A stretch of 64,000 nt of DNA from Pseudomonas sp. A-RE-19 (lineage in GTDB: Bacteria; Pseudomonadota; Gammaproteobacteria; Pseudomonadales; Pseudomonadaceae): positions 1-64,000 of the forward strand of contig NZ_JAHBDQ010000024.1 of the NCBI RefSeq assembly GCF_019956555.1, given 5' to 3'. Shown here one piece after another: positions 9,615 through 19,151 of this stretch. Under the pieces are notes generated by a model that saw only the letters and a list, made by a program, of their open reading frames with translations, was not told the DNA's origin and did no database searches. The position numbers and the translations under genes were made by a program. Numbering within the stretch: the stretch's first letter is position 1; each line of letters opens with the position of its first letter.

Positions 9615-9704
9615 TGGCGGAGAGATAGGGATTCGAACCCTAGGTACCGGTGAAGGTACAACGGATTTCGAATCCGTCCCATTCGGCCACTCTGGCATCT
9701 CTCC
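9615..9704 (-). tRNA. tRNA-Ser (anticodon CGA)
   Basis: A 90-base gene including an encoded CCA. It begins GGAGAGATGCC, has an anticodon stem around GGATTCGAAATCC giving CGA, a long variable arm typical of serine tRNAs, the TTCGAATCC T-loop, and a 3' end pairing with the 5' end. It reads leftward, downstream of purC. tRNA-Ser genes are common integration sites, and a truncated integrase lies just beyond its 3' end. Confidence 0.97.
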
Positions 9705-9787
9705 AACGGCGCGCATCATAACAACACTTTTGCCGGAAGCGAACCCCCTAAGCGAAATTTTTCCGTGCTATCAGATGCTTGCGTCGA

Positions 9788-10501
9788 TTACAGCGGTACG
9801 CCCAGACGATTGGCGACTTCTTCGTAGGCTTCGATAACGTCACCGAGGCCCTGACGGAAGCGGTCCTTGTCCATTTTCTTGCCGGTGGCCTTGTCCCACA
9901 GACGGCAGCCGTCCGGGCTGAATTCGTCGCCCAGGACGATGGTACCGTCGGAGAAAACGCCGAACTCAAGTTTGAAGTCGACCAGCAGCAGGCCCGCGTC
10001 GTCGAACAGTTTGCTCAGGACTTCGTTGACCTTGAGCGACAGTTCTTTCATGCGAACCAGTTGCTCGGCGGTGCCCCAACCGAATGCCACGACATGGGAT
10101 TCGTTGATGAACGGGTCGCCCTTGGCGTCGTCCTTCAGGAACAGTTCGAAGGTGTAAGGGTTGAGCTTCATGCCCTCTTCCACGCCCAGACGCTTGACCA
10201 GGCTGCCAGCGGCGTAGTTACGCACGACGCACTCGACCGGGATCATGTCGAGCTTCTTCACCAGGCATTCGTTGTCGCCCAGCAGTTTGTCGAATTGAGT
10301 CGGCACGCCGGCTGCTTCGAGTTTCTGCATGATGAAGGCGTTGAACTTGTTGTTCACCATGCCTTTGCGGTCGAGCTGCTCGATGCGCTTGCCGTCGAAC
10401 GCCGAAGTGTCGTTGCGAAACAGCAGGATCAAGCGGTCAGCGTCGTCGGTCTTGTAAACCGATTTGGCTTTGCCGCGGTAGAGTTCTTCACGTTTTTCCA
10501 T
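9788..10501 (-). CDS. purC: Phosphoribosylaminoimidazole-succinocarboxamide synthase
   Basis: SAICAR synthase joins CAIR and aspartate using ATP in purine biosynthesis in the cytoplasm. The 237-residue protein begins [16 protein letters not shown] and carries the family signatures ([43 protein letters not shown]). Full length and intact. It is the last gene of a leftward dapA-bamC-MBL-purC run, the usual Pseudomonas order, with 28 bp between it and the MBL gene. Confidence 0.98.
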   Translation of the reverse strand: MEKREELYRGKAKSVYKTDDADRLILLFRNDTSAFDGKRIEQLDRKGMVNNKFNAFIMQKLEAAGVPTQFDKLLGDNECLVKKLDMIPVECVVRNYAAGSLVKRLGVEEGMKLNPYTFELFLKDDAKGDPFINESHVVAFGWGTAEQLVRMKELSLKVNEVLSKLFDDAGLLLVDFKLEFGVFSDGTIVLGDEFSPDGCRLWDKATGKKMDKDRFRQGLGDVIEAYEEVANRLGVPL

Positions 10502-10529
10502 GATGGGCTCCGCTTGCTAAGTAGGTGGG

Positions 10530-11288
10530 CTAGGCGATGTGTCGCCAGTCGAGCCCTGAATCTTGATCGGCCAGTTGCAGCCAGTCCGGGTCGCACCCGA
10601 GGGTGTCGACAAAACATTGCCGGGCCAGCTGCGGCAGGTTGTTCTTGCTGCTCAGATGGGCCAGGACCAGGTGTTGCAGGCCTTGCCAGCCCAACTCGGC
10701 CACCAGGAATGCCGCCTGATGGTTGTTCAAATGTCCCAATTCACCGCCCACCCGCTGCTTGAGAAAGTACGGGTAGTGACCACGAGCCAGCATGTCACGG
10801 CAATGGTTGGACTCGATCATCAAGGCATCGAGGTCCCGATAGCCGTCCAGTACCGTGTTGCAATACGAGCCCAGGTCGGTCAACAGGCCGAAACGCCGCT
10901 GACCATCGCTGAAGACATATTGCGTCGGCTCCTGTGCATCATGGGCCACGGCAATGACACCGATGCTCAGATTGCCGATTTGCAGTTGCTCGCCGCCAGC
11001 CAGAAAGCCTGCGGGTTCAATCGGTTTGCGCATCCCGCGCAGGGTCCCGCGACTGAGGTAGACAGGCAGATTGTAACGCCGAGACAGCAAACCCACGCCA
11101 TGCACATGGTCGGCATGTTCGTGGGTCACAAGTATCGCGCTCAGCTGTGCAGGGTTCACACCCAGTCGCAGCAGGCGTTTTTCGGTTTCCCGCAGGGAGA
11201 AACCACAATCCACCAATACATACGTGTCATCGCTGGCTATCAGCGTGCCGTTCCCTTGGCTACCGCTGCCGAGAACGGCAAAACGCAT
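10530..11288 (-). CDS. MBL-fold metallo-hydrolase (YycJ-like)
   Basis: A 252-residue metallo-beta-lactamase-fold protein. The metal-binding box THEHADHVHG (HxHxDH) lies near residue 55, and later His/Asp residues (VAHDAQEP, LLTDLGSY, SNHC) fit the fold. The family contains cytoplasmic phosphodiesterase or exonuclease-type enzymes; the substrate here is unknown. It lies between bamC (4 bp gap) and purC, so it is co-transcribed with both. Confidence 0.9.
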   Translation of the reverse strand: MRFAVLGSGSQGNGTLIASDDTYVLVDCGFSLRETEKRLLRLGVNPAQLSAILVTHEHADHVHGVGLLSRRYNLPVYLSRGTLRGMRKPIEPAGFLAGGEQLQIGNLSIGVIAVAHDAQEPTQYVFSDGQRRFGLLTDLGSYCNTVLDGYRDLDALMIESNHCRDMLARGHYPYFLKQRVGGELGHLNNHQAAFLVAELGWQGLQHLVLAHLSSKNNLPQLARQCFVDTLGCDPDWLQLADQDSGLDWRHIA

Positions 11289-11292
11289 GTGA

Positions 11293-12408
11293 TCAGCCCA
11301 GGTTGTCCTGAATCACGCTCAACACTTTACGCGCCACGTCTGCTGGCGCCACGGTGTTGATGTTTTTCTCGACGGTAACTTGTACGTTCTCGCCAACCTT
11401 GCTCAGGCGAACCTGATAGCGTTCGGCGCGGGCTTCAATTTCTTCCTTCTTCGGCGTGCTGCCGAACAGGCTGCTGAAGAAACCTGGCTTCTCGTCTTTC
11501 TTCTCGGCTTTTTCGGCGAGGTTGATGTAGTACAGACCCAGGCTGCGGTTGATGTCTTCAACACGCCATTCGCCCTGTTCCAGCGCACGACCGACGCTCG
11601 ACCAGGCACGGTCCAGGTCGGAACCGACGTTGAGCACCGGGTTACCGCTACCATCTTCGGTCAGGCTGACACGACTTGGTGTATCGAAATCACGGGACGC
11701 CAGCATGGAGACCGAACCGCCCTTTTCCGAGGAACGGCTCATGCTCGCGAGCATGTCGTCGACCAGCGCAGCGTCCAGGCCAGTGTTGACCGAACGATTG
11801 GTGAAATCCACGTTGGCGGTGCTACCGGCAGGACGCTCGGCGCTGACCACATAGACTTCACTGGTGTTGCGCTGCACGCCTGGCTCGATACGTACCCGCA
11901 CGCGGGTTTCGCTGTCGGCGCCGACACCGGCCGCGCTCAGGCGCTTGGCCATTGCCGCGGACAGTTCGTCGGAATGCTGCCAGGTGGTGGTGAATTCGCC
12001 GGTTTGCGGGCGTTGTTCGTCCAGACGGAAACCATTGTCCTGGAAGAACTGCACGGCCACTGGCCAGACTTCGGCCGGCGGGTTCTGAGCCAGGATCGAA
12101 CGCGAGTCGCCGCTCTTCTGCAGGGAATAGGCGCTAGCGTCAGCCGCTGCCGACAAAGGCTGCGGACGAGGCACGACGTATTCGCCCTTGGCGGTGTCGT
12201 CGGCCACGTTGCGCGGGATCGGCAACAGCGGATCCAGACGCTTGGAGGTGCTGACCTGCGGCGGCAATTGCATCGGTGCAGTCTGTTGCGCTTCCAGGTA
12301 ATCGCTACCACGGTCACGGAAATAACCTTCCGGGCCCCAGATCCATCCGCAGCCACTGGTGCTGGAGATAATCAAGGCAAGTGCGGAAAGTCCGGCCATT
12401 CGCTTCAT
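11293..12408 (-). CDS. bamC: Outer membrane assembly lipoprotein BamC
   Basis: BamC (NlpB) is a lipoprotein of the Bam complex, which inserts beta-barrel proteins into the outer membrane. The 371-residue protein starts MKRMAGLSALALIISSTSGC; the lipobox ends at Cys20. An unstructured N-terminal region is followed by two helix-grip-like domains, as in the family. It lies 17 bp after dapA, the conserved Pseudomonas arrangement. Confidence 0.93.
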   Translation of the reverse strand: MKRMAGLSALALIISSTSGCGWIWGPEGYFRDRGSDYLEAQQTAPMQLPPQVSTSKRLDPLLPIPRNVADDTAKGEYVVPRPQPLSAAADASAYSLQKSGDSRSILAQNPPAEVWPVAVQFFQDNGFRLDEQRPQTGEFTTTWQHSDELSAAMAKRLSAAGVGADSETRVRVRIEPGVQRNTSEVYVVSAERPAGSTANVDFTNRSVNTGLDAALVDDMLASMSRSSEKGGSVSMLASRDFDTPSRVSLTEDGSGNPVLNVGSDLDRAWSSVGRALEQGEWRVEDINRSLGLYYINLAEKAEKKDEKPGFFSSLFGSTPKKEEIEARAERYQVRLSKVGENVQVTVEKNINTVAPADVARKVLSVIQDNLG

Positions 12409-12425
12409 GCGTAGTACTTCCTCAA

Positions 12426-13304
12426 TTAAACCAGGACGCCGGACTGGCGCATGGCCTGCCGCAGCGGTTCGTGACAGGCAGCGCTGAGCCAGGTGAGCGG
12501 CAGACGGATACCGTCCGGCATCAAGCCCATTTCATGCAATGCCCATTTCACGGGGATAGGGTTGGATTCGATAAACAGGGTTTTATTGAGCGGCATCAGC
12601 TTTTCGTGGATCGCCCGGGCTTTGACGGCATCGCCAGCCATGGCCGCGGCGCACAACTCGCTCATCGCGCGCGGTGCGACGTTGGCGGTCACCGAAATAT
12701 TGCCCTTGCCGCCGAGCAGCATCAACTCGACTGCGGTCGCGTCGTCACCGGAATAAACCAGGAAGTCGCTGCTCACGCCAGCCAGGATGTCCTTGGCGCG
12801 CTGCAGGTCGCCCGTGGCTTCCTTGATGCCGATGATGTTCTTCACGGTCGACAGGCGGATCACCGTCTCGGCCTGCATGTCGCATGCGGTACGGCCCGGC
12901 ACGTTGTAGAGAATCTGCGGGATGTCGACGGCTTCGGCGATTGCCTTGAAGTGCTGGTACAGGCCTTCTTGCGTCGGCTTGTTGTAGTAAGGGGTTACCA
13001 GCAGGCACGCGTCGGCGCCAGCGTTCTTCGCGTTGGTCGTCAGTTCGATCGCTTCGCGCGTCGAATTGGCGCCCGTACCGGCGATCACCGGAATACGCCC
13101 TGCAACCTGGGCAACCACGCGACGAATCACTTCGATGTGCTCGTTCACGTCAAGCGTGGCCGACTCACCGGTAGTGCCGACTGCCACGATGGCGTTGGTG
13201 CCCTCTTGCAGGTGGAAGTCGACCAGTTTGCTCAGGCTGTCCCAGTCGAGACGACCCTGTGCATCCATAGGTGTGACCAGTGCCACCATACTGCCCGCAA
13301 TCAT
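12426..13304 (-). CDS. dapA: 4-hydroxy-tetrahydrodipicolinate synthase
   Basis: DapA condenses pyruvate with aspartate semialdehyde in the lysine/diaminopimelate pathway. The start is ATG 13304 ([13 protein letters not shown]), which has AGGAG 8 bases upstream; the frame extends further only by chance. The 292 residues match the usual length. The Schiff-base Lys is in GIKEATGDL and the catalytic Tyr in LYNVPGRT. It is the first gene of the leftward operon with bamC and purC. Confidence 0.97.
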   Translation of the reverse strand: MIAGSMVALVTPMDAQGRLDWDSLSKLVDFHLQEGTNAIVAVGTTGESATLDVNEHIEVIRRVVAQVAGRIPVIAGTGANSTREAIELTTNAKNAGADACLLVTPYYNKPTQEGLYQHFKAIAEAVDIPQILYNVPGRTACDMQAETVIRLSTVKNIIGIKEATGDLQRAKDILAGVSSDFLVYSGDDATAVELMLLGGKGNISVTANVAPRAMSELCAAAMAGDAVKARAIHEKLMPLNKTLFIESNPIPVKWALHEMGLMPDGIRLPLTWLSAACHEPLRQAMRQSGVLV

Positions 13305-13630
13305 GCAACCGCTCCTGCCGGAAAAAGAGAGCGGTAATGGTACTGGCGCCAAGATGCTTGTACAAGCGAAGTACTGCGCTGCTGCCATTCCCCTTGGCGC
13401 CGCTTTTCGCTACCCTTCAGACTTTGATCGGTACTGATAAGCTCGTACGCCGGGTTCCAGCCTCCATTTTCGGCATCACAAGCCCCGATCCAGCGTTGCC
13501 ACCCCTCGCTCTCGCCACTCAGGAGCACGTTGCAACCTTCGGCCGGGTTTTCTGAATTCGCATCCGCAGGCTCGTCCCGGTAAAAAAAGCCCATAAAGGT
13601 ATCGACCGCTCATCGCTTTAGGAATGCTGC
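13305..13630. other. Divergent intergenic region dapA/gcvR
   Basis: About 326 bases between the divergent dapA and gcvR starts. It must carry both promoters. Open frames here show no family features and I see no RNA gene or strong hairpin. Confidence 0.5.
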
Positions 13631-14191
13631 ATGTCCACCCCCACAGTTCGCGAACAATTCCTTGTCATCAGTGCCCTCGGCGCCAACCCCATGGAGCTGA
13701 CTAACGTCCTGTGCCGCGCCAGCCATGAAAACCGCTGCGCCGTGGTCACTTCTCGCCTGACGCGTCATGGCGAATGCAGTGCGCTGATCCTCGAGATCTC
13801 CGGCAGCTGGGACGCCCTGGCGCGCCTGGAAGGCAGCCTGCCGAGCCTCGCCAAGAAGCACGCATTCACCGTCAACGTGGTGCGCAGCGCGGCCCTGGAG
13901 AATCGTCCCCAGGCCCTGCCGTATGTCGCCTACGTCAGCTCAGCCTATCGCTCGGACATCATCAACGAACTGTGCCAGTTTTTCATGGACCACAACGTCG
14001 AGCTGGAAAACCTGACCTGCGACACCTATCAGGCCCCACAAACCGGCGGCACCATGCTCAATGCCACGTTTACCGTGACGTTGCCGGCCGGTGTGCAGAT
14101 CAGCTGGCTGCGCGATCAGTTCCTGGATTTCGCCGATGCGCTGAACCTGGATGCCCTGATCGAACCGTGGCGCCCACAAAACCCAATGTAA
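13631..14191 (+). CDS. gcvR: Glycine cleavage system regulator GcvR-like, ACT domains
   Basis: A 186-residue protein with two ACT-type domains: EQFLVISALGANPMELTNVL at the start and a second domain from about residue 95 (YVAYVSSAYRSDIINELCQF). GcvR proteins modulate the glycine cleavage regulator GcvA in enterobacteria; in Pseudomonas the function is inferred. It starts at ATG 13631 and lies 10 bp before bcp, forming a small operon divergent from dapA. Confidence 0.88.
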   Translation: MSTPTVREQFLVISALGANPMELTNVLCRASHENRCAVVTSRLTRHGECSALILEISGSWDALARLEGSLPSLAKKHAFTVNVVRSAALENRPQALPYVAYVSSAYRSDIINELCQFFMDHNVELENLTCDTYQAPQTGGTMLNATFTVTLPAGVQISWLRDQFLDFADALNLDALIEPWRPQNPM

Positions 14192-14201
14192 GGAAACTTT
14201 C

Positions 14202-14675
14202 ATGGCCGTTGCCATCGACCAACCGGTTGCCGACTTCGAAGCCCCCGCCACCAGCGGGCAGACCGTCAGCCTCGCGAGCCTCAAAGGCAAGCAAGTGGTG
14301 ATTTACTTCTATCCCAAGGACAGCACACCGGGTTGCACCACGCAGGGTCAGGGTTTTCGTGATCAGCTTGACGCCTTTAAGGCCGCCAATACCGAAGTTT
14401 TCGGCGTGTCTCGCGACAGCCTGAAATCCCACGAAAACTTCAAGGCCAAGCAGGCGTTCACCTTCGAACTGATCAGCGACAAGGAAGAAGCGCTCTGCCA
14501 GCTGTTCGACGTGATCAAGTTGAAGAAGCTGTATGGCAAGGAATATATGGGCGTCGATCGCAGCACTTTCCTGATCGATAAAGAAGGTGTGCTGCGTCAG
14601 GAATGGCGTGGCGTGAAGGTACCGGGGCATGTGGATGCGGTTTTGGCTGCAGCTCAGGCGCTGAACAAGGTCTGA
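14202..14675 (+). CDS. bcp: Thioredoxin-dependent peroxiredoxin (Bcp/PrxQ)
   Basis: A 157-residue peroxiredoxin that reduces hydroperoxides. The peroxidatic Cys is in STPGCTTQGQGFRD near residue 47. The resolving Cys that E. coli Bcp has five residues later is Gln here, so this is probably the 1-Cys or alternative-resolving variant. AAGGA precedes ATG 14202. Co-transcribed with gcvR. Confidence 0.95.
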   Translation: MAVAIDQPVADFEAPATSGQTVSLASLKGKQVVIYFYPKDSTPGCTTQGQGFRDQLDAFKAANTEVFGVSRDSLKSHENFKAKQAFTFELISDKEEALCQLFDVIKLKKLYGKEYMGVDRSTFLIDKEGVLRQEWRGVKVPGHVDAVLAAAQALNKV

Positions 14676-14679
14676 TACC

Positions 14680-14759
14680 AAAAAAGATCGCAGCCTTCGG
14701 CAGCTCCTACGCCGATCGAGGTGCCTCTGTAGGAGCTGCCGCAGGCTGCGATCTTTTTG
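14680..14759. repeat. REP pair / bidirectional terminator-like palindrome
   Basis: Two inverted arms, AAAAAGATCGCAGCC...AGCTCCTAC and GTAGGAGCTGCCGCAGGC...GATCTTTTT, flank a short spacer. This is a typical Pseudomonas REP doublet. It lies between the convergent bcp and AI-2E permease genes, and its flanking A- and T-runs could terminate both transcripts. Confidence 0.88.
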
Positions 14760-14772
14760 CATCTCCACCGAT

Positions 14773-15843
14773 TTAAAGCAGTGGCGCCACTATCGGCTCC
14801 TTGCGCGGCCAGGCATCCAGCACAGCCTTGAACAGGGTTGCCAGCGGAATCGCAAAGAACACCCCCCAAAACCCCCACAACCCGCCAAACAGCAGCACCG
14901 CGCAGATGATCGCCACCGGGTGCAGGTTGACCGCTTCCGAGAACAGCAGCGGCACCAGCACGTTGCCGTCCAGCGTCTGGATGATCCCGTAGACCGCCAT
15001 CAAGTAAATGAACTGATCGCTCCAGCCCCATTGGAACAGCGCAATCAGCAGCACCGGCACGGTCACCACCACCGCCCCGACGTAGGGCACCACCACCGAC
15101 ACCCCCACCAGCAACGCCAGCAATGCCGCGTAATTGAGCCCCAGCGCGACGAACGCGATGTAAGTCACGCCACCGCAAATGAAAATCTCGATGACCTTGC
15201 CGCGAATGTAATTGGCGATCTGCCGGTTCATTTCCTGGGCGACCCGGGTGATCAGCGCCCGCTCGCGCGGCAGATAACCGCGCACCCACTGGCCGATCAT
15301 CTCCCGGTCCTTGAGAAAGAAGAACACCAGGATCGGCACCAGCACCAGGTAGATCATGATGTTCACCAGCAGTGGCAGACTCGACAGCGAGAACGTCAGC
15401 GCCCATTGGCCGAACTTGCCGATCTCGCCCCGGGCCACTTCAATGGCTTGCAGCACTTGCTCGTCCGACACCAGATGCGGATAGCGCTCGGGCAGCAACA
15501 ACAACAGCGACTGCCACTTGGCCAGCATGCCGGGCAATTCGTTGAATAGCGTGATCAGCTGATGCCATAGCAGCGGTACCACTATGATGATAAATACCAG
15601 CAACAAGCCCATGAACAACGCGAAGACCAACCCCACCGCCACGCCACCGGGCACACGAAGGCGCTCGAGGGTTACCACCAGCCCCTGCATCAGGTACGCC
15701 AGCACCATGCCGGCCAATACTGGCGCGAGCATTCCACCCAGGGTAAGCACAGCGGTAAATGCCAGAAACAACAGCACCGCCAGCACCACGGCTTCTTCAT
15801 CCGAGAAATAGCGCTGAATCCAGTCGCGTAACACTTTGAACAT
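14773..15843 (-). CDS. AI-2E transporter/PerM family membrane protein
   Basis: A 356-residue inner-membrane protein with about eight hydrophobic segments. Start ATG 15843 (MFKVLRDWIQRYF) follows AAGGA; the TTG one codon earlier is not needed. The C-terminal half has the family features (IRGKVIEIFICGGVTYIAF, VPYVGAVVVTVPVLLIAL, GNVLVPLLFSEAVNLHPVAI). Members export or exchange small solutes; some are Na+/H+ antiporters, and the substrate here is unknown. The TusA-like gene lies 31 bp upstream on the same strand. Confidence 0.92.
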   Translation of the reverse strand: MFKVLRDWIQRYFSDEEAVVLAVLLFLAFTAVLTLGGMLAPVLAGMVLAYLMQGLVVTLERLRVPGGVAVGLVFALFMGLLLVFIIIVVPLLWHQLITLFNELPGMLAKWQSLLLLLPERYPHLVSDEQVLQAIEVARGEIGKFGQWALTFSLSSLPLLVNIMIYLVLVPILVFFFLKDREMIGQWVRGYLPRERALITRVAQEMNRQIANYIRGKVIEIFICGGVTYIAFVALGLNYAALLALLVGVSVVVPYVGAVVVTVPVLLIALFQWGWSDQFIYLMAVYGIIQTLDGNVLVPLLFSEAVNLHPVAIICAVLLFGGLWGFWGVFFAIPLATLFKAVLDAWPRKEPIVAPLL

Positions 15844-15874
15844 CAATAATCCTTAGAAACGAACGCAGCAGGTT

Positions 15875-16114
15875 TCAGGCTTTTTTCAACCAATAGCGGT
15901 AAACACCCGCCTCATCTTCTTCACGAAGCAGCGTATGACCGGCCAATCGGGCAAAGGTGCGAAAGTCGCGCTGGGAACCCGCATCGGTGGCGATCACCTT
16001 GAGCACCGCGCCGCTGGCCAGTCGATTGAGTTCCAGCTTGGCCTTGAGCAACGGCAATGGACAATTCAGGCCGCTTGCATCCAGTTCCACGTCGTGGGTT
16101 ACAGCGTCAGTCAT
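15875..16114 (-). CDS. TusA-family sulfurtransferase
   Basis: A 79-residue protein with the hallmark ASGLNCPLPLLKAK (Cys-Pro-x-Pro), whose Cys carries a persulfide in this family. It is related to TusA/YedF, which pass sulfur to tRNA thiolation or cofactor synthesis. The start is ATG 16114, behind GGAG; the longer frame adds six unlikely residues. It is followed by the AI-2E-family gene, a common Pseudomonas pair. Confidence 0.93.
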   Translation of the reverse strand: MTDAVTHDVELDASGLNCPLPLLKAKLELNRLASGAVLKVIATDAGSQRDFRTFARLAGHTLLREEDEAGVYRYWLKKA

Positions 16115-16212
16115 CGAATTACTCCGGGGCAAGGGGTTGAGCGACTTAGAATATCTGGTCCCAAGCGTAGTGTCCGGCTACAGTAAGGTCTTTGTCGACT
16201 AAGGCTTTGTGC

Positions 16213-17646
16213 ATGACTTTTTTGCGCCCTACCCTGCTGACGCTCGCTTGCCTGCTTGCCTCACCGGGCTTTGCCGACGACCTGCCGTCACTCGGCGACG
16301 CCAGTTCTGCCATCGTCTCGCCGCAACAGGAACATCAATTGGGCCGTGCATGGCTGGCGCTGTTGCGCAGCCAGGTGTCGCAACTCAACGATCCGCAACT
16401 CAAGGATTACGTCGAATCCAGCGTCTATCGGCTGGTAGAGACCAGCCAGGTCAATGACCGGCGCCTGGAGTTCATCCTGATCAATAGCCCGCAGCTCAAC
16501 GCCTTTGCCGCGCCGGGCGGGATCGTCGGCGTTAACGGCGGCTTGTTCCTCAATGCCCAGACCGAAGGCGAATATGCCTCAGTACTGGCCCACGAACTGG
16601 CTCACTTGTCGCAGCGTCACTTTGCCCGCGGTGTCGAAGCGTCTCAACGCATGCAAGTGCCCATGATGGCCGCCCTGCTGGCCGGCATCGTGATTGCCGC
16701 GGCTGGCGCCGGTGATGCCGGCATCGCGGCCATTGCGGGCACTCAGGCGGCGGCGATCCAGGAACAACGACGTTTCTCTCGCCAGAACGAACAGGAAGCC
16801 GACCGTATCGGCATCATGAATCTGGAAAAGGCCGGTTACGATCCGCGCTCGATGCCGACCATGTTCGAACGCCTGATGCGCCAGTATCGCTTCGATGCCA
16901 AACCACCGGAATTCCTGCTGACTCACCCGGTGACCGAATCGCGGATCGCCGATACCCGCAACCGCGCCGAACAGGCCAAACCGGGCGGTATCGAAGACAG
17001 CATGCGCTATCAACTGATTCGCGCCCGCGTCCAGCTGATTTACGAAGAAACTCCGGGGCTGGGCGCCAAACGCTTTCGTGCCCAACTCGATGAAAACCCG
17101 AAAAATGAGGTCGCACGTTATGGCTTGGCGATCGCCCAGATCAAGGGCGGTCAGCTGAATGAGGCTCGCGAGAACCTCAAGTTGCTGCTGGCCACATCGC
17201 CGAACGAGATCATCTACAACCTGGCGCAGGTCGATCTGGACATCACCAATAATCGTCTGCCCGATGCTCAATCACGGGTCGACCGGATGCTCACCCAGTA
17301 TCCCGGCAACTATCCATTGAATCAGGTGCGGGTCGACCTGCTGCTCAAGCAGAATCGAGCGGGTGATGCGGAAAAAGCGCTGGAGAACCTGCTCAAGACT
17401 CGTCCTGATGATCCAGACGTCTGGTACATGGTGGCCGAAACTCGCGGCCTGTCGGGCAACATCATCGGCCTGCACCAGGCTCGCGCGGAATACTTTGCGC
17501 TGGTCGGCGACTACCGTCAGGCGATCCAGCAACTGGACTTCGCCAAGCGCAAGGCTGGCAGCAATTTCCCGCTGTCATCGCGGATCGATGCACGACAACG
17601 TGAGTTGATGGAGCAAGAACGCATGATCAAGGACATGATGGGCTGA
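16213..17646 (+). CDS. Periplasmic M48 metalloprotease with TPR repeats (BepA-like)
   Basis: A 477-residue exported protease. ATG 16213 begins a Sec signal peptide (MTFLRPTLLTLACLLASPGFADD); a TTG 21 bases earlier is in frame but not needed. The zinc motif HELAHLSQRH (HExxH) lies near residue 128, with the third ligand expected in EQEADRIG. The C-terminal half is TPR-like. BepA/YfgC proteins degrade or assist stalled outer-membrane proteins such as LptD. It stands alone and ends at a terminator shared with mucD. Confidence 0.93.
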   Translation: MTFLRPTLLTLACLLASPGFADDLPSLGDASSAIVSPQQEHQLGRAWLALLRSQVSQLNDPQLKDYVESSVYRLVETSQVNDRRLEFILINSPQLNAFAAPGGIVGVNGGLFLNAQTEGEYASVLAHELAHLSQRHFARGVEASQRMQVPMMAALLAGIVIAAAGAGDAGIAAIAGTQAAAIQEQRRFSRQNEQEADRIGIMNLEKAGYDPRSMPTMFERLMRQYRFDAKPPEFLLTHPVTESRIADTRNRAEQAKPGGIEDSMRYQLIRARVQLIYEETPGLGAKRFRAQLDENPKNEVARYGLAIAQIKGGQLNEARENLKLLLATSPNEIIYNLAQVDLDITNNRLPDAQSRVDRMLTQYPGNYPLNQVRVDLLLKQNRAGDAEKALENLLKTRPDDPDVWYMVAETRGLSGNIIGLHQARAEYFALVGDYRQAIQQLDFAKRKAGSNFPLSSRIDARQRELMEQERMIKDMMG

Positions 17647-17673
17647 TTGCTTCAGAAACAAAAATTTCAGCCA

Positions 17674-17706
17674 CAAAAAAACCGCCTCTTTCGAGGCGGT
17701 TTTTTA
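17674..17706. terminator. Bidirectional rho-independent terminator
   Basis: The stem ACCGCCTC TTTC GAGGCGGT is flanked by an A-run on the left and a T-run on the right. It serves both the BepA-like gene and the converging mucD. Confidence 0.93.
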
Positions 17707-17723
17707 TTCAGCCGACAACCGGA

Positions 17724-19151
17724 TTATTCAGCCAGTTTGAAGGTGATGAAGCTGGCGCGACCTTGACGCAGAACCCGCATCGACACCGAGCGATTCTTCG
17801 GCAGTGCCTTGGCAATATCCGTGAACTCCTTGCTGGAACCGATTGCCTGGTTGTTCAGGTGAGTAATCACGTCGCCTGGCTGGAGACCGATCAGCGCAGC
17901 AGGACCGTCCTGAACTTCCTTGATAACCACGCCGCCTTTGAGGTCGTAGGCTTTCTTCTGTTCATCAGTCAGCTCGGCCACGGAAACACCCAGGCGATTG
18001 CTGCTGCGCTCGGCGCTGGCTTTGGACTGTGCCGCCAGCTCCTTGCCTTCTTCAGGGATGGCGCCGACGGTCAGCTCGACATTCTTGCGCTTGCCTTCGC
18101 GGATCACCTCCAGATTGGCTTTCGAGCCAGCCTTCAGCGCGCCCACCAAGTGCGGCAGATCGGCAGACATGACGATCGGTTGACCGTTCATGCTGAGAAT
18201 CACATCGCCCACTTGCAGGCCACCCTTGGCAGCCGGACCGTCATCCTGGATCTGAGCCACCAGCGCACCGGCCGGCTTCTCGAGACCGAACGACTCGGCC
18301 AGATCCTTGCTCACTTCCTGGATCACCACACCCAACCAGCCACGGCTGACTTTACCGCCGTTTTTCAGCTGATTGGACACGTCCATTGCCACATCGATAG
18401 GGATTGCGAACGACACGCCCATGAAGCCACCGGAGCGGGTGTAGATCTGCGAGTTGATGCCGACCACCTCACCCGCAAGGTTGAACAACGGACCGCCGGA
18501 GTTGCCCGGATTGATCGGCACGTCGGTCTGGATGAACGGCACATAGTTTTCGTTCGGCAGGCTGCGACCGATGGCACTGACGATGCCTTGAGTCACGGTA
18601 TGGTCGAAACCGAACGGCGAACCGATGGCCACGACCCACTGACCGGCTTTCAGGTCTTGCGATTTGCCCAGCTTCAGAACCGGCAGGTCTTTGCCTTCGA
18701 TTTTCAGCAAGGCTACGTCGGAACGCGGATCGGTACCGACCAGCTTGGCCTTCAATTCACTGCGATCGGCGAGACGCACGAGAATCTCGTCGGCATCGGC
18801 GATCACATGGTTGTTGGTCAGGATGTAGCCGTCAGACGAAATGATAAAGCCCGAGCCCAGGGACTGGGCTTCACGCTGGCGATCACCACGAGGCGTGCGC
18901 GGCTGCGGCATGCCACGTTCGAAGAACTCGCGCAGCATGGGCGGCAAGCCTTCAAGATCAGGCATTTGCTCGTCGGACACTTTGCGGTCTGGCAGCTTCT
19001 GCGTGGTACTGATGTTTACCACCGCAGGCGAGGCCTGCTCGACCAGCTGTGTGAAGTCAGGCAACTCGACCGCTTGCGCAGCGACCGCCTGACCGAGCAC
19101 CAGCACGGTGGCAAAAATGGAAAGATACGATTTCAAGCGTGGTATCGACAT
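17724..19151 (-). CDS. mucD: Periplasmic Do-family serine protease MucD
   Basis: A 475-residue DegP-like protease/chaperone that restrains AlgU activation by clearing misfolded envelope proteins. The start is ATG 19151 (MSIPRLKSYLSIFATVLVLG, signal peptide); the frame extends 30 residues further without protein-like content. The catalytic triad is visible: His in TNNHVIADADE, Asp in DPRSDVALLKI, Ser in GNSGGPLFN. Two PDZ domains follow (about residues 270-360 and 380-475). It is the last gene of the algU cluster, 248 bp after mucB; no mucC lies between. Confidence 0.96.
   Translation of the reverse strand: MSIPRLKSYLSIFATVLVLGQAVAAQAVELPDFTQLVEQASPAVVNISTTQKLPDRKVSDEQMPDLEGLPPMLREFFERGMPQPRTPRGDRQREAQSLGSGFIISSDGYILTNNHVIADADEILVRLADRSELKAKLVGTDPRSDVALLKIEGKDLPVLKLGKSQDLKAGQWVVAIGSPFGFDHTVTQGIVSAIGRSLPNENYVPFIQTDVPINPGNSGGPLFNLAGEVVGINSQIYTRSGGFMGVSFAIPIDVAMDVSNQLKNGGKVSRGWLGVVIQEVSKDLAESFGLEKPAGALVAQIQDDGPAAKGGLQVGDVILSMNGQPIVMSADLPHLVGALKAGSKANLEVIREGKRKNVELTVGAIPEEGKELAAQSKASAERSSNRLGVSVAELTDEQKKAYDLKGGVVIKEVQDGPAALIGLQPGDVITHLNNQAIGSSKEFTDIAKALPKNRSVSMRVLRQGRASFITFKLAE

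Noticed and set aside
9779-10762. Long frame opposite to purC
   Set aside because: It is the shadow of purC and the MBL gene; purC carries clear family motifs on the other strand.
11380-12414. 344-codon frame opposite bamC
   Set aside because: High-GC antisense shadow of bamC without family features.
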